Assembly: GCF_004362665.1 (NCBI RefSeq)
Contig: NZ_SNXR01000015.1
Location: 264,945 to 328,944 of the forward strand
Length of the DNA: 64,000 nucleotides
Direction: 5' to 3'
Origin: Flavobacterium dankookense
GTDB lineage: Bacteria; Bacteroidota; Bacteroidia; Flavobacteriales; Flavobacteriaceae
Shown: piece after piece, positions 19,828 to 27,891 of the stretch
Position numbering within the stretch: position 1 is the first letter of the stretch
Layout: each line of letters opens with the position of its first letter
Position numbers and translations under genes: made by a program
The notes under the pieces: generated by a model
The model's input: only the letters and a program-made list of their open reading frames with translations
Database searches by the model: none
Told to the model about the DNA's origin: nothing

Positions 19828-21324
19828 ATGAAAAAAAGTGTTATTTATTCGATTGTCATTACTTCTTTACTTAGTGTTGGATGTGGTGAAGAGTTTTTAG
19901 ATCCTGTTAGAAATACACAGGTTATAACTAGTGAAGAGTTAGCTGCCTTAGCTCCTGATAATCCTGCATTGATAGCGGGTACTCTTGAGGGAGTTTATAG
20001 CTTTATGGTTCAGCCAGGTGGTGTACTAGGAACAAGTCGTCATTACGACTTAGGTCAAAAAGGAGTTGATATATACACAGATATGTTATCTGGAGATATG
20101 GCATTATCTGCTAACTCTTATGGGTGGTATCAAAATGTTGCTAATCTTGTAACTACTGTCGATTTTACAAGAGAAGAAAATAGAATTGTTTGGAATTATT
20201 ATTACAAAGTTATTAATATATCCAACGCTGTAATTAATAATTTAGGTGGAAATGATGCGGTTCCAGCAGATGCTACTACTAGACATTTTATGGGTCAAGC
20301 AAAAGCTGCAAGAGCTTATGCCTACTTTTATTTGACGCAATTATTTCAAAAAGAATATAACCCAACTCAAGAGATTTTACCTTTTTATGATGGTGTTATA
20401 GTAAGTCCTGCTAAAGTTCCTGCATCTCAAATCTATGATCAAATAATTGAAGATTTAAATCAGTCTATTGAGTATTTAAGTGATTACACTAGACCGTTAA
20501 AGAATCAAATAGATAAAAATGTTGCAAAAGGTTTATTGGCATATACGTATGCAGCAATGGGTAACTATTCAGAAGCAAAGATTTTATCTGAAGATATCAT
20601 AAATACAGGAGGTTATCCTCTTACTACAACTGGTCAGCTTGCTTTCCCTGGTTCTGGTTCAGGATTTAATAATGTAAACACTCCTTCTTGGATGTGGGGT
20701 TATGATATTACAAATGAAATGGGTCATCAATTAGTTAATTGGTGGGGTCAAGTTGATTATTACACTTATAGTTATCAATGGGCTGGTGATAGAAAAGTTG
20801 TAGATAGCGGTTTATATGCTGCTATACCTTCAAATGATATCAGAAAATCACAGTTTGGAACTTCTGGTGTTACTAATGGTATGCCAATTAATAAGTTTTT
20901 TGATCCAGGAAGAGCTGCTGGTGGACAACAAGCTATTACAACGGATTATATTTTCATGAGAATTGAAGAATTCTATTTATTAAGTGCTGAATGTTCAGCT
21001 AACTCTGGTGATGAAGCAACTGCTAAAAACAGACTTAAAGAATTGATGGCGCTACGTTTAGGTAGTTTGGCTAATGCTAATGCATATGTAGATCCATTGG
21101 TTGGACAAGCTCTTAAAGATGCTATCTATTTACAGACTAGGATTGAGTTTTGGGGTGAGGGTAAAAGTTATTTAGCTTTAAAACGTAATAAAGCAACTTC
21201 TACAAGAGGTACAAATCATGTTTTCCGTTCAGGACAGTCTTTCTTTTATAATACTGACGAAATGTCTTTCCAGATACCAGAAAATGAATTGCTTAATAAC
21301 CCAGCTATTACAACTCAAAATTAA
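19828..21324 (+). CDS. SusD/RagB-family substrate-binding lipoprotein
   Basis: The lipobox ends at Cys19 (LLSVGCGEEFLDP). SusD-type features include the LDP motif behind the lipidated Cys, the helical TPR-like core (QAKAARAYAYFYLTQLF...) and the C-terminal RIEFWGEGKSYLALKR signature. At 498 residues it has the family's usual size. It would sit on the cell surface as the lid of the SusC transporter and capture the ligand. Confidence 0.95.
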   Translation: MKKSVIYSIVITSLLSVGCGEEFLDPVRNTQVITSEELAALAPDNPALIAGTLEGVYSFMVQPGGVLGTSRHYDLGQKGVDIYTDMLSGDMALSANSYGWYQNVANLVTTVDFTREENRIVWNYYYKVINISNAVINNLGGNDAVPADATTRHFMGQAKAARAYAYFYLTQLFQKEYNPTQEILPFYDGVIVSPAKVPASQIYDQIIEDLNQSIEYLSDYTRPLKNQIDKNVAKGLLAYTYAAMGNYSEAKILSEDIINTGGYPLTTTGQLAFPGSGSGFNNVNTPSWMWGYDITNEMGHQLVNWWGQVDYYTYSYQWAGDRKVVDSGLYAAIPSNDIRKSQFGTSGVTNGMPINKFFDPGRAAGGQQAITTDYIFMRIEEFYLLSAECSANSGDEATAKNRLKELMALRLGSLANANAYVDPLVGQALKDAIYLQTRIEFWGEGKSYLALKRNKATSTRGTNHVFRSGQSFFYNTDEMSFQIPENELLNNPAITTQN

Positions 21325-21350
21325 CTTTAATTAATTTAAATTTATTAATC

Positions 21351-22166
21351 ATGAAATTTAAAAAATCATTATTTTTTCTCTCATTACTATCGATACTTTT
21401 CACATCAATTAGTTGTGAAGACGATTCTGCAACTACGAGTAATTTATCGAGTTTTGTTGGAGTAGAAGAAGCAAAAAATGTTGGAGTAGTTCTTGGCGAA
21501 ACTATTGTTGTTGAGTCTAAAGTATATGCTTCTAATGCAACAAATACTGATAGAGTTTTTAATTTAGTGGTAGATGCTGCTACAACTCATGCTCAAACTA
21601 ATTTTGTTGTGCCAGCAACGGTTACTATACCAGCTGGTTCAAAAGAAGGTGTTTTTCAAGTTAGTATTGTTGGTAATAGTATTGCCAATGCAGGAAATAA
21701 ACTTGTATTATCTATGGCTGAATTAGATGGTAATAATCAGAATTTCGTTTTCAATTCAGACTCTCAAACTTATTCAAATAAGAAAATTGTATACAATATC
21801 TCTGAAGTTTGTCAAACAGGTTTAACTAAAGTTCAATTAGCTATAAAATTTGATAATTTCCCTGAAGAAACTGCATGGGAGCTTTATGACTCTAGTTTTA
21901 ATGTAGTTTCATCTGGTGGTTTTACTGGTACTGCTATAACTGGTTATGCAGCTTTAGGTTTTGCTGACAGAAGTACTTTTATTTCAAACTTTTGTTTAGC
22001 TCCTGGTACGTATACTTTTGTTATCTATGATGATTATGGTGATGGAATGTATACTAGTGCTACAGTTTCTGGTGATTATTCATTGAAACTTGCTGATGGT
22101 ACTGTCTTAGCATCTGGTGGTGGTGATTTCGGTACTTTTCAAGATACTGAATTTACAATTCAATAA
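21351..22166 (+). CDS. SusC/D-associated lipoprotein with Calx-beta-like and C-terminal beta domains
   Basis: The lipobox ends at Cys22 (FTSISC). Residues about 40-145 resemble a Calx-beta/DUF1735-like sandwich (PATVTIPAGSKEGVFQVSIVG). The C-terminal part (FDNFPEETAWELYDSS...FCLAPGTYTFVIYDDYGDGM...LASGGGDFG) matches a beta domain I know from flavobacterial secreted metallopeptidases and adhesins. It lies 26 bases after the SusD-like gene and is followed by a strong terminator, so it is the third gene of the cassette. It is probably an extra surface ligand-binding protein, by analogy to SusE/F-type partners. Confidence 0.7.
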   Translation: MKFKKSLFFLSLLSILFTSISCEDDSATTSNLSSFVGVEEAKNVGVVLGETIVVESKVYASNATNTDRVFNLVVDAATTHAQTNFVVPATVTIPAGSKEGVFQVSIVGNSIANAGNKLVLSMAELDGNNQNFVFNSDSQTYSNKKIVYNISEVCQTGLTKVQLAIKFDNFPEETAWELYDSSFNVVSSGGFTGTAITGYAALGFADRSTFISNFCLAPGTYTFVIYDDYGDGMYTSATVSGDYSLKLADGTVLASGGGDFGTFQDTEFTIQ

Positions 22167-22188
22167 GTAATTTTATTTATTTTTTAAA

Positions 22189-22220
22189 AACCGAAACTTT
22201 TTAGTTTCGGTTTTTTTTTT
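22189..22220 (+). terminator. Terminator of the susCD-like operon
   Basis: AACCGAAACT/AGTTTCGGTT with a TTTT loop is followed by a run of ten T. It ends the three-gene operon. Confidence 0.9.
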
Positions 22221-22248
22221 AAATCTTTATTTATTGATTCTTTTTTCA

Positions 22249-22256
22249 TATTTTTG
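22249..22256 (+). promoter_or_regulatory. Probable -7 box of the subtilase gene
   Basis: TATTTTTG fits TAnnTTTG and ends 33 bases before the chosen ATG. It overlaps an upstream in-frame TTG, an argument against using that TTG as the start. Confidence 0.5.
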
Positions 22257-22289
22257 AATTTAATATACAATTATCAAAAAAGTAAGTCT

Positions 22290-24215
22290 ATGAAAAAGTC
22301 ACTTTTAATTTTTTTAGTAACCTCTTTTACTTGTTTTTCTCAAACGGTCAAAGAGATTGAGTTTATAAGAAGTAAATATAATTTGGATGAAATTAATATT
22401 TTAAAAGAAAATATTATTAATTCAAATACATTACGTTCTAATAGGGTTCAGAATTATTTAAATTCAAATTTTAATAAAAGTCTTGAATTTTATAGCGGTG
22501 GAATCAAATATATGATTTATGATGTTATTGATAACAGTCCAGTATATATTTCCACGGACAATAGATTGAGTGCATTAGCTTCAAAAACAAATACTCTCTA
22601 CCCAGGAGGTAGCTTAGGATTAAATTTAACTGGTTCTGGTATGAAGGTAGGTGTATGGGAAATTAATTGGCCTTTAGTTAATCATCAAGAATTTATGTCA
22701 AATTCGGTTTCAAAAGTTACTGTACCTGACTCTTCATCTCCAACTCCTAATGCGGAGTTGCATGCTACTCACGTTGTTGGAACTATTGCAGCTAAAGGTG
22801 TTGTAGCTAATGCGAAGGGTATGGCATATGAGTCTAATATTGTTGCCTATACTGCATCTAATGATGCATTTGAAGTTACTGATGAAGGTTCAAATAATGG
22901 ACTTTTAATATCTAATCATTCTTATGGTGTTCCTGTTCTTAATGATAATGGCGAGTTAAATGTTCCAAATTGGTATATGGGTTGTTACAATTCTACAGCA
23001 AGAGAATGGGATCAAGTTTCACAAAATTTACCTTATTATTTAATGGTAACTTCTGCTGGAAATTCTGGACTAGACAGTTACCCAAATGGACTTCTTGCCG
23101 GAATCGATAAGCTAACTGGTAACAAAAACTGTAAAAATAATTTAGTTGTTGCAAATGCAAACCCGACTGTAAATCCTATCACTGGAGTGATGTCTAATTT
23201 AGTTATCAATCCGTCAAGTAGTCAAGGTCCATCTGACGATGGTAGAATTAAACCAGATATTGCTGCGGATGGGACAAATCTATTTTCATCAAGTAGCGCT
23301 TCTACAACTAGTTATGATACTTTAACAGGAACATCGATGGCATCTCCAACTGTTGCAGGGACTTTAATATTATTGCAGCAACATTATAATAATTTGAATT
23401 CTAATTTCATGCGTGCAGCTACTATAAAAGGTTTAGTTTGTCATACAGCATTAGACGACACTAGTAACATTGGTCCTGATCCATATTTTGGTTGGGGATT
23501 TTTGGATGCAAATTCAAGTGCAAGCTTAATAAGTAATGCTAGTTCTCCAAATCCAACTGCTTTAATAACAGAAAGAACTATTTCGCAATCTGGTGTTAAT
23601 AGTACTTATTCTTTTCAAGTAACTGTTAATGATCCCAAAACATTGAAGGCTACTTTGTGTTGGACTGATATTGCTGGTTCGTCAAGAGATAACCAGCTTA
23701 ATTCATCAACTAGAGCATTATCTCATGATTTAGATTTAAAGATTATAAAAAACTCGGAAACTTTTTTTCCTTGGAAATTAGATTTAAATAATTTAGCTGG
23801 TCCAGCTATTAAGGGTGAAAATTTAGTTGATAACGTTGAAAAAGTTGAAGTAGATAATGCGATTGGTACTTATACAATACAAATAACTAAAAAAGGATTT
23901 TTATCTGGAGGTTCCCAAGCATATAGTTTAATTGTTTCAGGTTTTGATCAAGTAAGTCTATCAAATAGTCAGTTTTCGCAGAATAAAATTGCTGTTTACC
24001 CAAATCCTGTTAATGATATTTTATATGTAAATAGTGAAGTAAATAATTTTACAGCTTATGAATTATTCGATATTCAAGGTAGACTAATAAAAAAAGAAAT
24101 AGTTTCAAATTTAAATAGCTTTGAAATTGAAACATCTTCATTAATAAAAGGAGTTTACATGCTAAACTTAAAATCTGACAATGGTGTATTTACACAAAAG
24201 ATAGTTAAGAGATAA
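22290..24215 (+). CDS. Secreted S8-family serine peptidase with T9SS sorting domain
   Basis: The ATG gives a standard signal peptide (MKKSLLIFLVTSFTCFSQ). The subtilase core shows ELHATHVVGTIAAKG with catalytic His158, and GTSMASPTVAGTLILLQQ with catalytic Ser349. At the position of the catalytic Asp (family pattern VGVWD) the protein reads MKVGVWEINWPLVNHQEF, so Glu124 replaces Asp. A beta domain follows (residues about 440-560), and the end is a type A sorting domain (AVYPNPVNDILYVNS...KGVYMLNLKSDNGVFTQKIV). It probably degrades proteins outside the cell if the Glu supports catalysis. It stands behind the SusC/D operon but has its own promoter. Confidence 0.88.
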   Translation: MKKSLLIFLVTSFTCFSQTVKEIEFIRSKYNLDEINILKENIINSNTLRSNRVQNYLNSNFNKSLEFYSGGIKYMIYDVIDNSPVYISTDNRLSALASKTNTLYPGGSLGLNLTGSGMKVGVWEINWPLVNHQEFMSNSVSKVTVPDSSSPTPNAELHATHVVGTIAAKGVVANAKGMAYESNIVAYTASNDAFEVTDEGSNNGLLISNHSYGVPVLNDNGELNVPNWYMGCYNSTAREWDQVSQNLPYYLMVTSAGNSGLDSYPNGLLAGIDKLTGNKNCKNNLVVANANPTVNPITGVMSNLVINPSSSQGPSDDGRIKPDIAADGTNLFSSSSASTTSYDTLTGTSMASPTVAGTLILLQQHYNNLNSNFMRAATIKGLVCHTALDDTSNIGPDPYFGWGFLDANSSASLISNASSPNPTALITERTISQSGVNSTYSFQVTVNDPKTLKATLCWTDIAGSSRDNQLNSSTRALSHDLDLKIIKNSETFFPWKLDLNNLAGPAIKGENLVDNVEKVEVDNAIGTYTIQITKKGFLSGGSQAYSLIVSGFDQVSLSNSQFSQNKIAVYPNPVNDILYVNSEVNNFTAYELFDIQGRLIKKEIVSNLNSFEIETSSLIKGVYMLNLKSDNGVFTQKIVKR

Positions 24216-24239
24216 TACAGCAGTTATTTTTTTATGTTT

Positions 24240-24296
24240 AATTTCTCATTACATTTGCTTTGTTAAGTAATTGTAATGAGAAATTTTATTTTATTT
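24240..24296 (+). terminator. Terminator of the subtilase gene, overlapping the next start codon
   Basis: AATTTCTCATTACA (24240-24253) pairs perfectly with TGTAATGAGAAATT (24272-24285) and is followed by T-rich DNA. The right arm contains the ATG of the Porin_10 gene. Confidence 0.8.
24250..24257 (+). promoter_or_regulatory. Probable -7 box of the Porin_10 gene inside the terminator hairpin
   Basis: TACATTTG fits TAnnTTTG and spans the end of the left arm and the loop of the hairpin, 18 bases before the ATG. A transcript from here would carry only the right arm and a leader of about a dozen bases. No clear TTG is seen at -33. Confidence 0.45.
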
Positions 24297-26219
24297 TGTT
24301 TTTGTATTTATTCTATTAATATTTTTTCCCAAAGATCTTTGAGTATTGGAGGTGGTAAAAGCGAGAAAGACACTACATCCACAGCGAGTAAGGAGAAAAA
24401 TTTTAAAACTTCAACTTTCGACCAATATCGAATCATAACCCTTCAAAAGGACACAACCTACGTTGATACATCTTTAACCATAAAAAAAGAATACGAATAC
24501 AATTATCTTCGTAAAGATATTTTTGGACTTTTACCTTTTGCCAATGAAGGGCAAACCTATACAGCATTAGATTATGGTTATAAAAAACAATTTTCGTTCC
24601 CTGAAATTGGTTTTTCTGGCAAGCATTTCAATTATATGCAAGTTAACGACATTAACTATTATTCAGTTGCAACACCAATAACTGAGCTATATTTTAAAAC
24701 CGTCATGCAACAAGGGCAATCAGTTGATGCATTAATAGCGGTTAATACCTCAGAAAGATTTAATATGTCTGTTGCTTTTAAAGGACTACGTTCTCTTGGA
24801 AAATACATCAACCAGTTATCAAGTACAGGAAATTTTCGTTTTACGACAAGTTATAACACTTTAAACAAAAGATATTTTCTAAACTTTCATTTTACAGGAC
24901 AAGACTTTCTTAACGGTGAAAATGGTGGAATAACCACTATTGAAGATTTTGAAGGAGAAAATCCAGACTTTGATAATCGTGCGCGACTTGAGGTTTATCT
25001 AACAGATGCCAAAAGTTTTATGAAAGGAAAAAGATATTTCTTAGACCATAATTTTAGAATTAATTCTAAAGCTGCTAGCAATAATCTTTTCATAACACAT
25101 CAATTCAATTACGAAACCAAGTTCTTCGAATACAATCAACGCACAGTTCCATCTACTATCGGAACAACAAGAATAAATCGTTTTGGAGATTCATATCTAA
25201 CTGCTGGTATCAATGACCATACGCGCTACAACCGAATGTATAATAAAGTCGGTGCAATATATGAAAACACAACACTTGGAAAGTTTCAGTTCTTTGCCGA
25301 AGATTTTCGATATAATTACTTTTACAACAAAATCTTAATTCTAGACTCAGGAATTGTTCCAAGCAAATTATCAGACGAAATTAATACCGTTGGTGGTCAA
25401 TACGAATACAGAAAAAACAAATGGAACGGAATATTTCAATACTCAAATTCCATTTCAAATCAACCAATGACAAATCTTGATGCGCAACTGACATATAAAC
25501 TCAACGAAAAAAACGAGTTTCATTTTCAGTACCAAATGTTGAATAAAATCCCAGATCATATCTATAATTTATATCAAAGCAGCTATGTGCAATACAACTG
25601 GGCAAATGATTTTAACAACGAAAAAATAAACAATCTTCAAGCAACAGCTAAAACGCAATGGTTCGATGCAACACTAAAAATAAGTTCCATCAACGACTAC
25701 CTATATTTTAGTAATGCTGCAACAAATCCTCTTCAACAAATCATTTCCCCAAAACAATACGACAAAACCATCAACTACCTTTCCATAAAAGCTAGTCGCG
25801 AGTTCAAATGGTGGAAACTTGCCCTAGACAACACCATTTTATATCAACAAGTTGACCAAAAAGACGATATACTAAATGTGCCACAAATCACCACTAGAAA
25901 CTCACTTTATTTCACTAATTTTTTCTTCAAAAAAGCACTTTTTCTACAAACCGGTTTCACGCTCAACTACTTCACCAAGTATTACATGAATGACTACAAC
26001 CCAGTCGTTACTGAAGCTTTTGTACAAACCGATAGGAAAATTGGCGACTTCCCAATGCTAGATTTCTTTGTAAATGCACGAATTCGTCAAACAAGAATTT
26101 TTCTCAAAGCCGAACATTTTAACACGCTTTTCTCGCCAAACAAATACTATACAGCACCAAATTATCCCTACCGCGACTTCATGGTTCGCTTCGGATTAAT
26201 CTGGACTTTCTTTCAATAG
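24276..26219 (+). CDS. Putative outer membrane porin (Porin_10 family)
   Basis: A signal peptide (MRNFILFCFCIYSINIFSQ) precedes a 647-residue protein that matches what I know of the Bacteroidota Porin_10 family: an N-terminal region with FKTSTFDQYRIITLQKDTTYVDTSL, then LLPFANEGQTYTALDYG and the alternating hydrophobic strands of a beta-barrel, ending in an aromatic strand (MVRFGLIWTFFQ) as expected for insertion by the Bam complex. The solute is unknown. Its start codon lies inside the terminator stem of the preceding gene. Confidence 0.85.
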   Translation: MRNFILFCFCIYSINIFSQRSLSIGGGKSEKDTTSTASKEKNFKTSTFDQYRIITLQKDTTYVDTSLTIKKEYEYNYLRKDIFGLLPFANEGQTYTALDYGYKKQFSFPEIGFSGKHFNYMQVNDINYYSVATPITELYFKTVMQQGQSVDALIAVNTSERFNMSVAFKGLRSLGKYINQLSSTGNFRFTTSYNTLNKRYFLNFHFTGQDFLNGENGGITTIEDFEGENPDFDNRARLEVYLTDAKSFMKGKRYFLDHNFRINSKAASNNLFITHQFNYETKFFEYNQRTVPSTIGTTRINRFGDSYLTAGINDHTRYNRMYNKVGAIYENTTLGKFQFFAEDFRYNYFYNKILILDSGIVPSKLSDEINTVGGQYEYRKNKWNGIFQYSNSISNQPMTNLDAQLTYKLNEKNEFHFQYQMLNKIPDHIYNLYQSSYVQYNWANDFNNEKINNLQATAKTQWFDATLKISSINDYLYFSNAATNPLQQIISPKQYDKTINYLSIKASREFKWWKLALDNTILYQQVDQKDDILNVPQITTRNSLYFTNFFFKKALFLQTGFTLNYFTKYYMNDYNPVVTEAFVQTDRKIGDFPMLDFFVNARIRQTRIFLKAEHFNTLFSPNKYYTAPNYPYRDFMVRFGLIWTFFQ

Positions 26220-26250
26220 AAACCAATCGGTAGGATTATCAGCAAATGCA

Positions 26251-26352
26251 ATTCCTGCTGTCCGTTTCAATCTGTCATTGCGAGGAACGAAGCTAATCAC
26301 ATCAACAATTTGATATGCAATGACAGGATTTCCACTACCATCAGGGTTAAAC
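26251..26352. repeat. Intergenic repeat copy 2 with long hairpin core
   Basis: The left arm is ATTCCTGCTGTCCGTTTCAA. The core begins CTGTCATTGC (26272-26281) and ends GCAATGACAG (26317-26326), an exact inverted repeat enclosing GAGGAACGAAGC. The right arm contains GGATTTCCACTACCATCAGG followed by GTTAAACG. The arms match copies 1 and 3, while the cores differ. I recall similar elements with variable cores in other Flavobacterium genomes. It lies directly behind the Porin_10 stop. Confidence 0.6.
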
Positions 26353-26458
26353 GATAAACTATCCGAATTTTTGGAAACAATACAAATAGCATTACCTTTG
26401 TAAAGAAATAAAAGTCTATTATCTATCAGTCTATTATCTCTTTTCTCAAAATTTAAAA

Positions 26459-27820
26459 ATGAAATACGCAAAAAACATACTCGAAACAATTGGGAATACG
26501 CCATTAGTAAAACTAAACAAAGTCGTAGAAGGAATTGATGCCTTAGTTCTAGCAAAAGTAGAAACCTTCAATCCAGGAAATTCTACCAAAGATAGAATGG
26601 CTCTAAAAATGGTCGAAGATGCCGAAGCCGACGGACGATTAAAACCAGGCGGAACCATCATCGAAGGAACATCTGGAAACACCGGAATGGGATTAGCATT
26701 AGCTGCCATTGTAAAAGGATACAAATGTATTTTTGTAATCACGGACAAACAATCCAAAGAAAAAATGGACATACTTCGAGCCGTTGGCGCAAAAGTAATC
26801 GTTTGTCCAACTGATGTTGAACCAACCGATCCGCGTTCGTATTATTCCGTTTCAAAACGATTAGGAACAGAAATTCCAAATTCTTGGTACGTAAATCAAT
26901 ACGATAATCCATCAAACGCAACAGCACATTACGAACAAACAGGACCAGAAATTTGGGAACAAACCGAAGGTAAAGTTACTCACTTTGTGGTTGGCGTAGG
27001 AACAGGTGGAACCATTTCTGGTGTTGCAAAATACCTAAAAGAAAAAAATCCAAACATCAAAATTTGGGGAATTGATACGTATGGTTCGGTTTTCAAAAAA
27101 TACCACGAAACTGGGATTTTTGACGAAAACGAAATCTATTCATACATCACCGAAGGAATTGGAGAAGACATTCTTCCAAAAAATGTTGACTTTTCGCTAA
27201 TCGACGGTTTCACAAAAGTAACCGACAAAGATGCTGCTGTTTATACGCGCAAAATTGCTCTCGAAGAAGGTGTTTTCGTTGGTAATTCAGCTGGCGCATG
27301 CGTAAAAGGTTTACACCAACTAAAAGACCATTTCAAACCAGAAGATGTAGTGGTTGTTCTTTTCCACGACAGCGGAAGCCGTTATGTTGGGAAAATGTTC
27401 AACGACGATTGGATGCGAGAAAGAGGTTTCCTTGACGAAGAAATTACCAAAGCCGAAGACGTAATCAAAGATCACAAAGACAAGCCATTAGTAGTTGTTC
27501 GAACGGAAGAATTAGTTTCTCACGCAATTGAACGTTTGAAAAAATATAACATTTCTCAAATTCCAGTAATTGATACTACAGGTTTTGTAGGTAGCATCGA
27601 TGAAACTGATTTGTTCCGCAGTTACGTTGAAGATAAAAACATAGCCGAAAAACCAATCCGTGAAATTATGGGAAAACCATATCCAATTGTGAGCGGCAAC
27701 GCACCAATTGAAGAAATTTCTAAACTAATCAATAAAGACAATCAAGCTGTCTTAGTCGATTTAGGAAATGGTAAACATCATATTATTACTAAACATGACA
27801 TTATCAGTTCTATAAAATAA
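26459..27820 (+). CDS. Cystathionine beta-synthase-like PLP enzyme with CBS domains
   Basis: The PLP core has FNPGNSTKDRMAL with the cofactor Lys44, EGTSGNTGMGLALAA, and [13 protein letters not shown]. Residues about 335-453 carry two CBS motifs (LVVVRTEELVSHAIERLKKYNISQIPVID and a shorter second copy), which bind adenosyl ligands in related enzymes. The domain order and 453-residue length match cystathionine beta-synthase, which condenses homocysteine and serine; cysteine synthase activity is the alternative. The gene is monocistronic and followed by its own terminator. Confidence 0.9.
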   Translation: MKYAKNILETIGNTPLVKLNKVVEGIDALVLAKVETFNPGNSTKDRMALKMVEDAEADGRLKPGGTIIEGTSGNTGMGLALAAIVKGYKCIFVITDKQSKEKMDILRAVGAKVIVCPTDVEPTDPRSYYSVSKRLGTEIPNSWYVNQYDNPSNATAHYEQTGPEIWEQTEGKVTHFVVGVGTGGTISGVAKYLKEKNPNIKIWGIDTYGSVFKKYHETGIFDENEIYSYITEGIGEDILPKNVDFSLIDGFTKVTDKDAAVYTRKIALEEGVFVGNSAGACVKGLHQLKDHFKPEDVVVVLFHDSGSRYVGKMFNDDWMRERGFLDEEITKAEDVIKDHKDKPLVVVRTEELVSHAIERLKKYNISQIPVIDTTGFVGSIDETDLFRSYVEDKNIAEKPIREIMGKPYPIVSGNAPIEEISKLINKDNQAVLVDLGNGKHHIITKHDIISSIK

Positions 27821-27840
27821 TTTTTTTAACCAAGATCTAC

Positions 27841-27886
27841 GAGTCAAGAAGTAAGAGTGTTTTCTTTTTTCTTGGCTCTTTTTTCT
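27841..27886. terminator. Terminator between CBS-like and PNGase-like genes
   Basis: GAGTCAAGAA pairs with TTCTTGGCTC (one G-T pair) and is followed by a T-rich run. It separates two convergent genes. Confidence 0.65.
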
Positions 27887-27891
27887 TTTAT

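Noticed and set aside
22254..22289. TTG start giving a 12-residue longer subtilase
   Set aside because: The extension overlaps the probable -7 box, and the ATG at 22290 begins a standard signal peptide.
26196..26555. 119-residue frame on the complement overlapping repeat copy 2 and the CBS-like gene
   Set aside because: It runs through a repeat element and the start of a well-supported gene on the other strand.
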